From Pseudomonas abyssi (GTDB lineage Bacteria; Pseudomonadota; Gammaproteobacteria; Pseudomonadales; Pseudomonadaceae), in contig NZ_NTMR01000009.1 of the NCBI RefSeq assembly GCF_002307495.1, forward strand, positions 124,001-188,000: a stretch of DNA of 64,000 bases. The letters are read 5' to 3'. Position numbers and translations under genes: made by a program. The notes below the pieces were generated by a model that ran no database searches, was not told the DNA's origin, and was given only the letters and a program-made list of their open reading frames with translations. This document shows, one piece after another, positions 8,946-19,528 of this stretch (its first letter is position 1; the number at the start of each line of letters is the position of its first letter).

Positions 8946-11705
8946 TTACTCCTGATCATCCACGGGTTGCTGCTCATCACCTTCGGGCTGCTGCTCCTCG
9001 CCTTCTGCGGCGGCTTCAACGGCCATTTCAATCTCTTCCTCAGTGGGCTCCTGCACACGCTCCAGGCCGACCAGCTTTTCTTCCGGGGCCAGGCGAATGA
9101 GCATGACGCCCTGGGTGTTACGCGAGAGGCTGGACACCTCGCTGACGCGGGTGCGCACCAGGGTGCCCTGGTCGGAAATCAGCATGATTTCCTCGCCATC
9201 GACCACCTGCACAGCGCCCACCAGTGCGCCATTGCGCTCGTTGGAGACCATGGCGATCACGCCCTGGCCGCCACGACCGCGACGCGGGAAGCCCTCCAGC
9301 GCGGTGCGCTTGCCGTAACCACGCTCGGAGGCGGTCAGGATCTGCGCCTCTGGCTCGGGGATCAGCATGGAGATCAGACGTTGCTCGGCCGGCAGACGCA
9401 TGCCGCGCACGCCGCGGGCGGTACGGCCCATGGTGCGTACATGACGCTCCTTGAAGCGGATAACCTTGCCGCCGTCGGAGAACAGCATGATGTCGCGCGA
9501 GCCGTCGGTAATGGCTGCGGCGATCAGGGTGTCACCCTCTTCCAGGCGCAAGGCGATCAGGCCATTGCTGCGCGGACGGCTGAACTGCACCAGCGGCGTC
9601 TTCTTCACGGTGCCGCGCGCGGTGGCCATAAAGATGTAGGAACCGGTGGGCTCGTCGTTGTCGTCATCGTCGCTGTCAGCATCACCGTCGGCATCGGCCT
9701 CGACCTCAACGGCTTCACCTTCGATCACGCCCGCCTCGTCTTCCAGCTCATCGCCCTCTTCGGCGCTCTGCTGCTGCAGGGCTTCCAGGTCAACCTGCAG
9801 CATGGCGGTGATCCACTCACCCTCCTCCAGCGGCAACAGGTTGACCAACGGGCGCCCACGCGCGGCACGCGACGCTTCCGGAATTTCGTAGGTCTTCAGC
9901 CAATACACCTTGCCGCGACTGGAGAACAGCAGCAGCGTAGCGTGGCTGTGGGCGACCAGCAGGTGCTCGACGTAGTCTTCATCCTTCACGCCGGTCGCCG
10001 CCTTGCCGCGGCCACCACGGCGCTGGGCCTGGTAGTCGGTGAGCGGCTGGCTCTTGGCATAACCGCCGTGGGAGATGGTCACCACGCGGTCTTCTTCGGC
10101 AATCAGGTCGGCCAGGGACAGGTCCATGCGCGAAGCAACGATCTCGGTGCGACGCTCGTCACCAAAGTCGTCGCGTACCTTTTCCAGCTCTTCGATGATG
10201 ACTTCCATCAGGCGCTCCTGGCTGTTCAGGATGCGCAGCAGCTCGCCGATCTGCTCCAGAATCTGCTGGTACTCGGTCAGCAGCTTTTCGTGCTCCAGGC
10301 CGGTCAGGCGATGCAGACGCAGATCCAGAATGGCCTGGGCCTGCTCGGGAGACAGGTAATACTTGCCTTCACGCAGACCATACTGCTCGTCCAGCCCATC
10401 GGGGCGGCAGGACTCGGCACCGGCACGCTCGACCATCTCGATCACGGTGCCCGGCGCCCAGGCGGTCGCGATCAAGGCTTCGCGGGCTTCAGCCGGGCTG
10501 GGCGACTTCTTGATCAGCTCGATAACCGGGTCAATGTTGGACAGCGCAACCGCCTGACCTTCCAGGATGTGCCCGCGCTCGCGTGCCTTGCGCAGCTCAT
10601 AGACAGTACGACGGGTCACCACTTCACGGCGGTGACGGACGAAGGCTTCGAGCAGTTCCTTCAGATTGAGAATCTTCGGCTGACCGTCCAGCAGACCGAC
10701 CACGTTGATGCCGAATACGCTCTGCATCTGGGTCTGGGAGTACAGGTTGTTGAGCACCACCTCGGGCACTTCACCACGGCGCAGCTCAATAACCACACGA
10801 ATACCGTCCTTGTCGGACTCGTCGCGCAGCTCGGTAATACCTTCGAGTTTCTTTTCCTTGACCAGCTCGGCGATCTTCTCGATCAGGCGCGCCTTGTTCA
10901 GCTGATACGGCAGTTCCGAAATGACGATCTGCTGGCGACCGCCGACCTTGTCGATATCTTCGATTTCGCAGCGAGCACGCACGTAAATACGACCACGGCC
11001 GGTACGGTAGGCCTCAACGATGCCGGCGCGACCATTGATGATGCCCGCGGTCGGGAAGTCCGGACCCGGGATATACTCCATCAGCTCGTCGATGCTGATA
11101 TCCGGGTTGCCGATCACCGCCAGGCAGCCGTTGATCACCTCGGTCAGGTTATGCGGCGGAATATTGGTCGCCATGCCGACGGCGATACCGCTGGAACCGT
11201 TGACCAGCAGGTGCGGGATCTTGGTTGGCAGGACGTCGGGGATCTGCTCTTTGCCGTCGTAGTTGGGCACCCAATCGACGGTTTCCTTGTCCAGGTCAGC
11301 CAGCAGCTCATGGGTCAGCTTGGCCATGCGCACTTCGGTGTAACGCATCGCCGCCGCGTTGTCGCCGTCGATGGAACCGAAGTTGCCCTGGCCATCGACC
11401 AGTGGGTAACGCATGGAGAAGTTCTGCGCCATACGCACGATGGTGTCGTACACCGCGGAGTCGCCGTGCGGGTGGTATTTACCGATGACGTCACCAACCA
11501 CACGCGCCGACTTCAGGTACGGCTTGTTCCAGTCGTTGCCCAGTTCGCTCATGGCGTACAGCACACGACGGTGCACCGGCTTGAGACCGTCACGCACATC
11601 CGGCAGAGCCCGACCAACGATGACGCTCATGGCGTAATCCAGGTAGGACTGTTTCAGTTCGTCTTCGATATTGACTGGAAGGATTTCTTTGGCCAGTTCA
11701 CCCAT
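8946..11705 (-). CDS. gyrA: DNA gyrase subunit A
   Basis: This 919-residue breakage-reunion subunit has catalytic Tyr122 in AMRYTE. The quinolone-resistance region reads [11 protein letters not shown] with Ser83 and Asp87, the susceptible-type residues. The GyrA box QRRGGRGK(A) and six-bladed C-terminal wrapping domain are present. That domain is interrupted by a roughly 45-residue acidic insert ([11 protein letters not shown]... through DSDDDDNDE), and the protein ends in a Glu-rich tail; both lengthen it relative to E. coli (875). A short hairpin with arms 11729-11734 and 11740-11745 lies in the 5' leader. Confidence 0.98.
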   Translation of the reverse strand: MGELAKEILPVNIEDELKQSYLDYAMSVIVGRALPDVRDGLKPVHRRVLYAMSELGNDWNKPYLKSARVVGDVIGKYHPHGDSAVYDTIVRMAQNFSMRYPLVDGQGNFGSIDGDNAAAMRYTEVRMAKLTHELLADLDKETVDWVPNYDGKEQIPDVLPTKIPHLLVNGSSGIAVGMATNIPPHNLTEVINGCLAVIGNPDISIDELMEYIPGPDFPTAGIINGRAGIVEAYRTGRGRIYVRARCEIEDIDKVGGRQQIVISELPYQLNKARLIEKIAELVKEKKLEGITELRDESDKDGIRVVIELRRGEVPEVVLNNLYSQTQMQSVFGINVVGLLDGQPKILNLKELLEAFVRHRREVVTRRTVYELRKARERGHILEGQAVALSNIDPVIELIKKSPSPAEAREALIATAWAPGTVIEMVERAGAESCRPDGLDEQYGLREGKYYLSPEQAQAILDLRLHRLTGLEHEKLLTEYQQILEQIGELLRILNSQERLMEVIIEELEKVRDDFGDERRTEIVASRMDLSLADLIAEEDRVVTISHGGYAKSQPLTDYQAQRRGGRGKAATGVKDEDYVEHLLVAHSHATLLLFSSRGKVYWLKTYEIPEASRAARGRPLVNLLPLEEGEWITAMLQVDLEALQQQSAEEGDELEDEAGVIEGEAVEVEADADGDADSDDDDNDEPTGSYIFMATARGTVKKTPLVQFSRPRSNGLIALRLEEGDTLIAAAITDGSRDIMLFSDGGKVIRFKERHVRTMGRTARGVRGMRLPAEQRLISMLIPEPEAQILTASERGYGKRTALEGFPRRGRGGQGVIAMVSNERNGALVGAVQVVDGEEIMLISDQGTLVRTRVSEVSSLSRNTQGVMLIRLAPEEKLVGLERVQEPTEEEIEMAVEAAAEGEEQQPEGDEQQPVDDQE

Positions 11706-11841
11706 GAAACGGCATTCCTTTTATTGTCGGCGTTGAAATAACGCCAAAAGCAATGCAAAGGCCTGAAGCCCCGGACTGGCCGGGACATCAACACCTCTGC
11801 GACACGCGCATTGGAAAAGCGAAAGCACTGATCAACCCACC

Positions 11842-11861
11842 CTGCAGAACGGCTTCTGCAG
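11842..11861. other. Perfect hairpin between mtnA-like gene and gyrA
   Basis: CTGCAGAA and TTCTGCAG arms (8 bp) enclose a CGGC loop. There is no T-tract on either side, so it is not a standard intrinsic terminator. It lies between the end of the mtnA-like gene and the gyrA start and could act as a terminator aided by Rho or as a regulator site. Confidence 0.55.
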
Positions 11862-11960
11862 CGGGGCGCATTCCGCCCGATCAAAGCGGCAAAGGATACC
11901 ACAGAGAACCCGTCGACGGGAGCACATAGCGCGCCCGCCAAAGGGGGTGAGCGAGCAACA

Positions 11961-13001
11961 TCAGTGCAGTCGGCGAATACTCATGAGTTTGGCGATCTTG
12001 CCCTCGTCAGGTCGCTCGATAACGCCCTTTTCCGTGACGATGGCGTCAATCAGCTCGACCGGCGTAACGTCCAGCGGTTGACTGGACCCCGCCGCGCCCT
12101 GCAGCACCTCGGGCTCCAGGGCATCGCCGTCACTGAGGCTCATGTCCAGGGTGGCGGTCGAGGCCACCACCATAAAGCGCAGACCGTGGTGCATGGCCAG
12201 AATGGCCAGCGCGTAGGTCCCCTGGGTAGTGATCACATCGCCATTGGCGGCAATGCGCTCGGCGCCCACTATCACCCAGGACACCGGGTCGTATTTCATG
12301 CTGCTGGCCGCGGCCGTATCCGCTATCACGCTGCACGGCACGCCAGTGCGCTGCAACTCCCAGGCAGCCAGTCGTGCGCCGCTGCGCGACGGGCTGGCCT
12401 CACTGACCAGCACCTCTTTCAATACGCCGGCCCGGTGGGCCGCCTGTACCACCCCCATGGCCGTGCCGCCTCCGCCGCCAGACAGCTCGCCGCTGTAACC
12501 CAGCAGCATCAGCTTTTGTTCAGCCGAGTGATGGCGGCGCAGCAACTGCAAGCCAAAGCGCGCCATACTCTGGTTGGCCTCGGCATCGGCGCCAGCGATC
12601 GCCTCGGCGGCCTGCAGCAAACGGCCTGGCACATCGGCATCAGGCGCGATGCCGGCCAGCGTTTGCCGCATGATGCCTAGCGCCCACTGCAGGTTAGCCG
12701 CCATTGGCCCCAGCGCGGCAAAAGCGGCGATGACTGGCTCCAGCTCCTGCGACCAGTCGCGGACCGGCGTGACCTGTTGTCGCGCCGCCAATGCAACGCC
12801 AAAGGCTGCAGCAACGCCCAGCGCCGCCGCACCGGCCACCACGCCACAGCGCATGGCCGCCAGCACCTCGACCTCATCACGGCAATCCTGGGTTGCCAGC
12901 TCCGGCAGGCGGCGCTGGTCCAGCAACCTGACTGCGCCCTCCGGCAGCCAGCTGACTGCCTGCAAACACGCTTTATCTGCTACCGCCTCAATCTGCAACA
13001 T
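11961..13001 (-). CDS. MtnA/eIF2B-family protein lacking isomerase active-site motifs
   Basis: This 346-residue protein has the length, fold-spanning segments and genomic place of methylthioribose-1-phosphate isomerase (MtnA): [69 protein letters not shown]. However, all of the catalytic signatures are changed. RGAPAIG is AGAAALG (56-62), the CNxGxxAT loop with the catalytic Cys is YSGELSG (169-175), ETRPxxQG is EASPSRSG (201-208), VGADRI is VGAERI (246-250, catalytic Asp to Glu), and NKIGTY is TTQGTY (258-263). AAGGAG precedes the ATG at 13001 and the frame is intact. I infer a non-isomerase or strongly altered enzyme. Confidence 0.8.
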   Translation of the reverse strand: MLQIEAVADKACLQAVSWLPEGAVRLLDQRRLPELATQDCRDEVEVLAAMRCGVVAGAAALGVAAAFGVALAARQQVTPVRDWSQELEPVIAAFAALGPMAANLQWALGIMRQTLAGIAPDADVPGRLLQAAEAIAGADAEANQSMARFGLQLLRRHHSAEQKLMLLGYSGELSGGGGGTAMGVVQAAHRAGVLKEVLVSEASPSRSGARLAAWELQRTGVPCSVIADTAAASSMKYDPVSWVIVGAERIAANGDVITTQGTYALAILAMHHGLRFMVVASTATLDMSLSDGDALEPEVLQGAAGSSQPLDVTPVELIDAIVTEKGVIERPDEGKIAKLMSIRRLH

Positions 13002-13113
13002 GACAGAATCTCCTTCCAATGGCGCCGGGTTGGCCGGCGCACCACAAGCCCACGCTGCATTTGCCCATAACCAGCAGGTATACTTGCCGACCATGATGCA
13101 AGGCGAATTGAAC

Positions 13114-14454
13114 ATGACCACCCTGCCCGGCGAGCTCGACCTGCTGATCGTGCCACGCTGGATTATCCCTGTTGCCCCCCACGGTCTGGTGCTGGAACAG
13201 CACGCCGTGGCGGTCCACCAGGGGCGTATCGTCGCCCTGCTACCGCTGAGCAGTGCCAATACACTGCAACCGCGCGAGCGCCGCGATCTGCCCAACCACG
13301 TACTGATCCCCGGCCTGATCAACGCCCACGGCCATGCCGCAATGACCCTGTTCCGCGGCCTGGCCGACGACCTGCCGTTGATGACCTGGCTTACGGAACA
13401 TATATGGCCCGCCGAAGGGCGCTGGGTCAACGCCGATTTTGTCCGCCTGGGCACCGAGCTGGCGATGGCCGAGATGCTACGCGGCGGCACCACCTGTTTT
13501 TCAGACATGTACTTCTACCCGGATGTTGCAGCGGCTGCGGCACTGGATGCGGGCATGCGTGCGCAGGTGTGCTTTCCGGTCATCGACAACCCGATCCCCG
13601 GCGCCCGCGACGGGGCAGAGGCGATTGCCAAAGGCCTCAAGCTGCGTGACGACATGCGCCACAGCGGCCTGATCACAACGGCCTTTGGCCCACACGCGCC
13701 CTATACCGTGGGTGATGAAACCCTTACCCGCATTCGCACCCTGGCCGACGAGCTGGACATGCCCATCCACATGCATGTGCACGAGACAGCGGGCGAGGTT
13801 GCCGATGCCGTGAAGCAGACCGGCGAGCGACCGCTGCAGCGCCTGCAGCGCCTGGGCCTGCTCGGCCCCAGACTGCAAGCGGTGCACATGACCGACATCA
13901 GCGATGCCGACCTGGCCTTGCTGGTCGAGTACGGCGTGCAGCTGGTGCATTGCCCCGAATCCAACCTGAAGCTGGCCAGCGGCATGATGCCGGTGCAGCG
14001 CCTGCTCGACAGCGGCCTGAACGTGGCGCTGGGCACCGACGGCGCTGCCAGCAACAACGATCTCGACATGTTTGGCGAGATGCGCACCGCCGCCCTGCTG
14101 GCCAAGATCGTGGCCGGCGCGCCCACCGCACTGGACGCCCACAGCGCCCTGCACATGGCGACCCTGGCTGGCGCTCGCGCGTTGGGGCTGGATGAGGAGA
14201 TCGGCTCACTTGAAGTCGGCAAGGCGGCCGACATGACTGCCGTCGACCTGTCCGGCATTGCCCAGCAACCACTCTACAACCCGGCCTCACAGCTGCTGTA
14301 TACCTGCAACGCCAGCCAGGTCAGCGATGTCTGGGTTGCCGGCCGCGCCAAACTGCGCGACGGCCAGCTGATTGGCCTGAATACGCCTGATATCCTGCAG
14401 CGAGCTCGCGAGCTGGCTGCCCTTATTGCCCAAGGGGAACCCCATGAGTCTTAA
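13114..14454 (+). CDS. mtaD: 5'-methylthioadenosine / SAH-type deaminase
   Basis: This 446-residue amidohydrolase of the TRZ/ATZ group in Pseudomonas deaminates methylthioadenosine to methylthioinosine. All metal-site residues are visible: NAHGHAAM (HxH), the His of HVHET, the His of AVHMTD, and the Asp of [11 protein letters not shown]. It is divergent from the mtnA-like gene (112-bp gap) and heads the plus-strand run mtaD-ubiG-mupP-SDR. I chose the ATG at 13114, with AAGG upstream and a start resembling known members; a longer frame extends upstream into the antisense of the neighbour and is not supported. Confidence 0.9.
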   Translation: MTTLPGELDLLIVPRWIIPVAPHGLVLEQHAVAVHQGRIVALLPLSSANTLQPRERRDLPNHVLIPGLINAHGHAAMTLFRGLADDLPLMTWLTEHIWPAEGRWVNADFVRLGTELAMAEMLRGGTTCFSDMYFYPDVAAAAALDAGMRAQVCFPVIDNPIPGARDGAEAIAKGLKLRDDMRHSGLITTAFGPHAPYTVGDETLTRIRTLADELDMPIHMHVHETAGEVADAVKQTGERPLQRLQRLGLLGPRLQAVHMTDISDADLALLVEYGVQLVHCPESNLKLASGMMPVQRLLDSGLNVALGTDGAASNNDLDMFGEMRTAALLAKIVAGAPTALDAHSALHMATLAGARALGLDEEIGSLEVGKAADMTAVDLSGIAQQPLYNPASQLLYTCNASQVSDVWVAGRAKLRDGQLIGLNTPDILQRARELAALIAQGEPHES

Positions 14455-15151
14455 CGTTGATCGCGCTGAAATCGCCAAATTCGAGGCGCTGGCAAGCCGC
14501 TGGTGGGACCGCAACAGCGAGTTCAAGCCGCTGCATGAGATCAACCCGCTGCGCACCAACTGGATCGATGAGCGCGCCAGCCTGGCCGGCAAGAAAGTGC
14601 TGGACGTTGGCTGCGGCGGCGGCATTCTGGCTGAGGCCATGGCCCAGCGTGGCGCCCAGGTCACCGGCATCGATATGGGCGAGGCGCCGCTGGCCGTCGC
14701 TCGTCTGCACCAGCTGGAGTCCGGCGTCAGCGTCGACTACGAGCAAAGTACCGCCGAGGAGTTTGCCGAGCTGCACGCCGGCACCTTTGATGTGGTGACC
14801 TGCCTGGAGATGCTCGAGCACGTGCCAGACCCAAGCTCGGTGATTCGCGCCTGCGCCAAGCTGGTCAAGCCGGGCGGCCAGGTGTTTTTCTCCACCATCA
14901 ACCGCAACCCCAAGTCGTTCATGTTCGCCATCGTGGGAGCCGAGTACGTCTTGCGCATGCTCCCGCGCGGCACCCACGAATTTGCCAAGTTCATCCGCCC
15001 GGCCGAGCTGGGCCGCTGGGTGCGTGACGCCAGCCTTGACCTGCAGGACATCACCGGCCTGACCTTCAACCCGCTGACCCGCACCTACAAGCTGGGCGCC
15101 GACGTAGACGTCAACTACATGGTGCACTGCCAGCGCGAGGCGCAGGCTTGA
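14444..15151 (+). CDS. ubiG: Ubiquinone O-methyltransferase UbiG
   Basis: This 235-residue SAM-dependent enzyme carries out both O-methylations in ubiquinone synthesis. Motif I is [16 protein letters not shown], followed by [11 protein letters not shown] and the MLEHVPDP segment; [19 protein letters not shown] at the start and [10 protein letters not shown] are characteristic. The ATG at 14444 sits behind AAGGGG and overlaps the end of mtaD by 11 nt; its own TGA shares one base with the mupP start, so the genes are tightly coupled. Confidence 0.97.
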   Translation: MSLNVDRAEIAKFEALASRWWDRNSEFKPLHEINPLRTNWIDERASLAGKKVLDVGCGGGILAEAMAQRGAQVTGIDMGEAPLAVARLHQLESGVSVDYEQSTAEEFAELHAGTFDVVTCLEMLEHVPDPSSVIRACAKLVKPGGQVFFSTINRNPKSFMFAIVGAEYVLRMLPRGTHEFAKFIRPAELGRWVRDASLDLQDITGLTFNPLTRTYKLGADVDVNYMVHCQREAQA

Positions 15152-15831
15152 TGCTCAGCGGCGTTCTTTTTGATCTGGACGGCACCCTGCTTGATACCGC
15201 CGAGGATTTTGTCCATATCATCCAGGCTATGTTGCAGGAGCACGGCAGACCGCCGGCCGCTGCGGAACTGATTCGCGCCCAGGTGTCTGATGGCTCGATC
15301 GGCATGCTGTCTACCGCCTTTAAGCTATCGCCCGAGGCAGCGGCATTCGCCGCGCTGCGCGAGGACTTTCTCAGCCGCTACGAGCAAGGATTGGCCGTGC
15401 ATACCCGGCCCTTTCCCGGCATCAGTGAACTGCTCGACTGGCTGGACGCAGAACAACTGCCCTGGGGCGTGGTGACCAACAAGCTCAGCCGCTTCAGCAT
15501 TCCGCTGCTGGAGCAAACCGGCCTGGCCAGTCGCTGCGCGTCGCTGGTCTGCCCGGATCAGGTCGCGCGCGGCAAGCCCGACCCGGAGTCTGCACTGAAA
15601 GCCTGCAGTGAGATGCAGACCGACCCGGCCGGCTGCATTTTTGTCGGCGACCATCTGCGCGACATCCAGGCCGGCCGCGCCGCCGGCATGGCCACCATCG
15701 CCGCGCTGTACGGCTATCTGCCCGCAGATGAAGACCACCTTGCCTGGCAAGCCACCCACAGCGTGCAGCACGCCAGCGAACTATTGCCCTGGCTGCAACA
15801 GCGGCATCAACCGGAGACATCCCATGTTTGA
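15151..15831 (+). CDS. mupP: N-acetylmuramic acid 6-phosphate phosphatase
   Basis: This 226-residue HAD phosphatase has motif I FDLDGTLLDT, motif II VVTNK, a Lys in GKPDPESALK and motif IV FVGDHLRDIQAG. In Pseudomonas the gene directly downstream of ubiG is mupP, which dephosphorylates MurNAc-6-P in the peptidoglycan recycling route to UDP-MurNAc, a route that lowers fosfomycin susceptibility. The assignment to MupP rather than Gph is based on this synteny. The start overlaps the ubiG stop by one base and the end overlaps the next gene by 8 nt. Confidence 0.85.
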   Translation: MLSGVLFDLDGTLLDTAEDFVHIIQAMLQEHGRPPAAAELIRAQVSDGSIGMLSTAFKLSPEAAAFAALREDFLSRYEQGLAVHTRPFPGISELLDWLDAEQLPWGVVTNKLSRFSIPLLEQTGLASRCASLVCPDQVARGKPDPESALKACSEMQTDPAGCIFVGDHLRDIQAGRAAGMATIAALYGYLPADEDHLAWQATHSVQHASELLPWLQQRHQPETSHV

Positions 15832-16564
15832 GTACACCGCCCCGGCCGACCTGCTGACCGGCCGCGTTATCCTGATCACCGGCGCCGGCGACGGCATTGG
15901 CCGCGCCTGCGCGCTGAGCTGTGCCGCCCATGGCGCCACTGTGGTGCTGGTTGGCCGCACTCAGAGCAAGCTGGAAGAGGTTTACGACGCCATTGAAGCG
16001 GCTGGCCATCCGCAACCGGCACTCTGCCCGCTGAACCTGGAAACCGCCACCGAAAAGGACTATGAAGACCTCGCAGACCAACTGTTCGACACCTTCGGCA
16101 AGCTTGATGGCCTGGTCCACAATGCCGCCGAGCTGGGCCCGCGCACCCTGCTTGATGGCGTCAAACCGGAAGCCTGGCTGCGCGTCATGCAGGTCAACGT
16201 CAACGCGCCCTTCATGCTGACCCGCGCGATGATGCCGCTGCTGCGCGCTGCAGAGGATGCATCGGTACTGCTGCTGTCCTCCAGCGTCGGTCGCAAGGGA
16301 CGTGCCTACTGGGGCCCCTACGCGGTCAGCAAATTTGCCGTTGAGGGCATGATGCAGGTGCTGGCCGACGAGCAGGATGGTACCAGCAACATCCGCGTCA
16401 ACAGCGTCAACCCGGGCGCCACGCGCACCCGCATGCGTGCCAAGGCCTACCCCAACGAGCAGGCTGAGACCAACCCCAAGCCCGAGGACATCATGCCGGT
16501 ATTCCTTTACCTGCTGGGGCCTGACGGCAAAGCGCACAATGGCGAGGCTTTTGACGCTCAATAG
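15824..16564 (+). CDS. yciK: YciK-family short-chain dehydrogenase
   Basis: This 246-residue SDR has the NAD(P) motif TGAGDGIG, NAAELG, catalytic Ser in LLSSSVG and the YxxxK motif YAVSK. It resembles the YciK group, whose physiological substrate is not known. GGAG precedes the ATG at 15824. It is the last gene of the mtaD-ubiG-mupP run and is followed by a terminator. Confidence 0.88.
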   Translation: MFEYTAPADLLTGRVILITGAGDGIGRACALSCAAHGATVVLVGRTQSKLEEVYDAIEAAGHPQPALCPLNLETATEKDYEDLADQLFDTFGKLDGLVHNAAELGPRTLLDGVKPEAWLRVMQVNVNAPFMLTRAMMPLLRAAEDASVLLLSSSVGRKGRAYWGPYAVSKFAVEGMMQVLADEQDGTSNIRVNSVNPGATRTRMRAKAYPNEQAETNPKPEDIMPVFLYLLGPDGKAHNGEAFDAQ

Positions 16565-16585
16565 CCGTTTTTTTGACAACAGCAC

Positions 16586-16627
16586 GCCGCCTGTCACGGC
16601 CCCCTTGGCCGAAGGCGGCATTTTTTT
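16586..16627 (+). terminator. Intrinsic terminator after the SDR gene
   Basis: GCCGCCT (16586-16592) pairs with AGGCGGC (16613-16619), with an inner GGCC/GGCC stem, followed by seven T. It closes the mtaD-ubiG-mupP-yciK transcript. Confidence 0.85.
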
Positions 16628-16747
16628 GCCGCTCCGTCACCCTGCCGACCCACCAAAAACCATAAGCCATTGATATAAAACAACAAAATATAATGGCACA
16701 TTGATTGCTTGAGAAGCTGTACCAGAGACTCCGCAGGTACATCCATC

Positions 16748-17668
16748 ATGCCTCTTCAGGGAAACACCATCGATTTCGACTCGGCCCGCATGAAGCTTGC
16801 CCAGGGCGACGCCGCACGCCGACGCCGCAGCAAGCCGGTATCCAGTTTCGAAGCGATCCAGCGCCACCTGAGCCTGACCCTGCAAACCAGCCTTGAGCTA
16901 GACCGCGTACTGGAGATGTTCTTTGCCGGTTTACAGGCACTGCTGCAGGCCGACGGCATGGAGTACCGCCACAGCGCTGCCGGCGCGTCCCTCAGTCTCG
17001 GCCACCGGGCCCTGCACCGCTGCAGCTACCGCCTGTCACACGCCGGCGGCTATCTGGGCGAACTGCAACTCAGCCGGCAAACACGCTTTACCGAGAACGA
17101 GCTGGCCAGCCTCGAGGCCCTGCTGGGCACCCTGCTGTTTCCCCTGCGCAATGCCTTGATGTACCGCGAGGCGCTGGCCAGTGCACTGAACGACACCCTG
17201 ACCGGTGCCGGCAACCGCCTGGCCCTCAATCAGAATCTGGAGCGCGACATGCGCCTGGCCAAGCGCACCGGCCAACCGCTGTCGCTGGCCATACTGGATG
17301 TTGACCATTTCAAACGCATCAACGACCGCTTTGGCCACGCTTACGGCGATGAGGCGCTAAAGGCGGTGGTGAACTGCGTAGCAGCGTCACTGCGCAACGT
17401 GGATGGCCTGTACCGCCTGGGTGGTGAAGAGTTTGTGGTGTTGCTGAACAACACTGACGCTGACGCCTGCATGCTGGTCGCCGAACGCATTCGCCAGTCA
17501 ATCGAGCAACTGCAGTTCCACATCGACGGCCAGCCCCTGCCGATGACTGCCAGCCTGGGGCACGCCACCCTGCGCGCTGACGACGACGCCACCAGCCTGC
17601 TCAACCGCGCCGACCTGCGCATGTACGAAGCCAAGCGCGGCGGCCGCAACCGGGTGATTGGACAGTAA
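16748..17668 (+). CDS. Diguanylate cyclase (GGDEF protein)
   Basis: This 306-residue soluble protein has an N-terminal sensory region of about 150 residues without membrane segments (possibly GAF-like) and a C-terminal GGDEF domain from about 170. The active site is GGEEF at 225-229, and an inhibitory I-site RNVD (216-219) lies exactly five residues before it, so both c-di-GMP synthesis and product inhibition are predicted. ILDVDHFKRIND and the final RADLRMYEAKRGGRN are typical. The ATG at 16748 has only weak AGG upstream. AT-rich DNA with a TATAAT (16689-16694) precedes it. Confidence 0.9.
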   Translation: MPLQGNTIDFDSARMKLAQGDAARRRRSKPVSSFEAIQRHLSLTLQTSLELDRVLEMFFAGLQALLQADGMEYRHSAAGASLSLGHRALHRCSYRLSHAGGYLGELQLSRQTRFTENELASLEALLGTLLFPLRNALMYREALASALNDTLTGAGNRLALNQNLERDMRLAKRTGQPLSLAILDVDHFKRINDRFGHAYGDEALKAVVNCVAASLRNVDGLYRLGGEEFVVLLNNTDADACMLVAERIRQSIEQLQFHIDGQPLPMTASLGHATLRADDDATSLLNRADLRMYEAKRGGRNRVIGQ

Positions 17669-17677
17669 CTCCGGCAC

Positions 17678-17710
17678 AAAAAAAACGGCGCCCGAGAGCG
17701 CCGTTTTTTT
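17678..17710. terminator. Bidirectional terminator between converging genes
   Basis: CGGCGC (17686-17691) and GCGCCG (17698-17703) arms are flanked by eight A and seven T, serving both the GGDEF gene and rluB. Confidence 0.9.
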
Positions 17711-17722
17711 ATCGTTTCATCA

Positions 17723-18619
17723 TCAGCGGTCGCGTCGACGACCACCCCGCGGCTGGCGAGCCTGATGCATGGAAGGCTTGCGTGCCAGGCGCTGCAGCTT
17801 CTCCTTGTCGCTGGTCTTCATCGCCGGCAGGGCGATGGGCTCCAGGCCCACTTCCTTGCTCAGCGCGTCCAGTTCGTTCTGCTTAAGCTCGCGCCAGCGG
17901 CCAACGGGCAGCTCCGGGCCGAGGAATACCGGCCCGAAGCGCACGCGCTTGAGGCGGTTGACGCGCATGCCCTGGGACTCCCACAGGCGGCGTACTTCGC
18001 GGTTGCGGCCTTCCATCAGGCAAACGTGGAACCAGCGGTTGATACCCTCGCCACCGGAGGCCACGATATCGGTGAACTTGGCCGGGCCGTCTTCCAGCAT
18101 CACGCCCTCTTTCAGGCGCTCGACCATTTCCTCGGTCACCTCACCCATCACGCGCACGGCGTATTCACGGTCCATTTGATAGGACGGGTGCATCAGCCGG
18201 TTGGCCAGCTCACCATCGGTGGTGAACAGCAGCAGACCGCTGGTGTTGATATCCAGGCGACCAACGTTGATCCAGCGCCCATGCTTGAGACGCGGCAGCC
18301 GGTCGAAAACGGTGGGGCGACCTTCCGGGTCATCACGGGTACAGACTTCGCCCTCGGGCTTGTTGTACAGCATCACGCGGCGGGTGACTTCGGAGCCCAG
18401 ATCACGGCGAATCGGGCGGTCATCCACGCTGATCTGATCCATGCTGTCGACTCGGCAGCCGAGCTCGGCGGGCTGTCCGTTGACGCTGACCCGGCCGGCG
18501 GCAATCCAGCCTTCAACCTCGCGGCGTGAGCCCAGCCCCATGCGGGCCAGCACCTTTTGCAGTTTTTCGCCTGGCGCCGGCGCGGCGGGGTTGTCGTTTA
18601 CGTCGATATCGTCAGTCAT
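17723..18619 (-). CDS. rluB: 23S rRNA pseudouridine(2605) synthase RluB
   Basis: This 298-residue protein has an S4 RNA-binding domain at about 17-65 ([22 protein letters not shown]) and the RsuA-type catalytic domain with Asp123 in [24 protein letters not shown] is family typical. The basic C-terminal tail ([13 protein letters not shown]) probably contacts rRNA. The ATG at 18619 sits behind GGGAGGTG. It lies downstream of scpB in the block trpS-scpA-scpB-rluB, a widely conserved order. Confidence 0.95.
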   Translation of the reverse strand: MTDDIDVNDNPAAPAPGEKLQKVLARMGLGSRREVEGWIAAGRVSVNGQPAELGCRVDSMDQISVDDRPIRRDLGSEVTRRVMLYNKPEGEVCTRDDPEGRPTVFDRLPRLKHGRWINVGRLDINTSGLLLFTTDGELANRLMHPSYQMDREYAVRVMGEVTEEMVERLKEGVMLEDGPAKFTDIVASGGEGINRWFHVCLMEGRNREVRRLWESQGMRVNRLKRVRFGPVFLGPELPVGRWRELKQNELDALSKEVGLEPIALPAMKTSDKEKLQRLARKPSMHQARQPRGGRRRDR

Positions 18620-18688
18620 TGGAGCACCTCCCGGTGTGATGCAGAGAAAAGCCGTGCAGGATACCACTGAGCTCAGGCGTCAGCCAGC

Positions 18689-19528
18689 TCAGCTGCGCTG
18701 CCCTTCATCGGAATCATCAACGCCTGACTGTTGGCCGGGGGGTAGGTTTTTTGGCGCAGGCGCGTCCGAAGCCGGCATGTCCAAGGCCGGCATATCATCA
18801 AAGTCACTTTTGAGGTTGGCTTCCATGGCATTGAGCTCATCCAGCAGATTGCGGAAACCCGTCTGGCCTTCTTCCGAGTCCAGCGGCTTGAGCGGCTCCA
18901 CCGGCAACCAGGCCGCGTCACCTGCAGCTTCGCCGTCGCGCGCCTGGGCATCGGCCTCCTCCGGTGACTGCAGCGCCAGCTCCGGCGCCATATCCAGCTC
19001 ATCCAGATCACGCACCGCCGCCAGCGGTGGCAGCTCGTTCAGGCTGCGCAGGTTGAAGTAGTCGAGAAACTGTCGTGTGGTGGCGTACATGGCCGGCCGC
19101 CCCGGCACGTCGCGATGCCCCACCACCCTGACCCACTCGCGGTCCAGCAAGGTCTTGACGATCTGGGTGCTGACCGCAACGCCACGGATATCCTCAATTT
19201 CGCCACGGGTGATCGGCTGCCGGTAGGCAATCAGCGACAGGGTTTCCAGCAAGGCACGGGAGTAACGCTGCGGACGCTCCTCCCACAACCGCGCCACCCA
19301 GGGCCCATACTGTTCACGCACCTGCAGTCGCCAGCCACTGGCTACCTCACGCAGCTCGATGGCTCGTCCCTGATAGCTGGCTGCCAGCTTCTCCAGCGCC
19401 TTGCGAATATCCTCAAAGCCCGGCAGCGCATCTTCATCGAACAGCTCGCGCAGCTTTTCCACCGACAGCGGCCGGCCCGCTGCCAGCAACGCGGCCTCGA
19501 CAATGTGTTCAATCGGCGGCTGGCTCAT
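18689..19528 (-). CDS. scpB: Segregation and condensation protein B
   Basis: This 279-residue kleisin-interacting protein of the SMC complex has two winged helices over residues 5-165 (EAALLAAGRPLSVEKL, ALLETLSLIAYRQPITRGEIE, VSTQIVKTLL) and then a poorly conserved acidic/proline-rich tail of about 100 residues. GAGGTGAGC precedes the ATG at 19528, which overlaps the scpA end by 20 nt. It acts with ScpA and an SMC-type ATPase in chromosome organisation. Confidence 0.94.
   Translation of the reverse strand: MSQPPIEHIVEAALLAAGRPLSVEKLRELFDEDALPGFEDIRKALEKLAASYQGRAIELREVASGWRLQVREQYGPWVARLWEERPQRYSRALLETLSLIAYRQPITRGEIEDIRGVAVSTQIVKTLLDREWVRVVGHRDVPGRPAMYATTRQFLDYFNLRSLNELPPLAAVRDLDELDMAPELALQSPEEADAQARDGEAAGDAAWLPVEPLKPLDSEEGQTGFRNLLDELNAMEANLKSDFDDMPALDMPASDAPAPKNLPPGQQSGVDDSDEGQRS

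Noticed and set aside
8967..11741. A 924-codon open frame antisense to gyrA
   Set aside because: The gyrA frame is unambiguous; the opposite frame is a consequence of codon bias and carries no recognisable domain.
12574..13113. Extension of the MTA deaminase 180 codons upstream
   Set aside because: The extra part is antisense to the mtnA-like gene and low-complexity Ala/Ser-rich; the ATG at 13114 gives the family length.
16670..16694. Sigma-70 promoter TTGATA...TATAAT before the GGDEF gene
   Set aside because: The hexamers are good but only 13 bp apart, too close for a working pair; only the TATAAT is mentioned in the gene entry.
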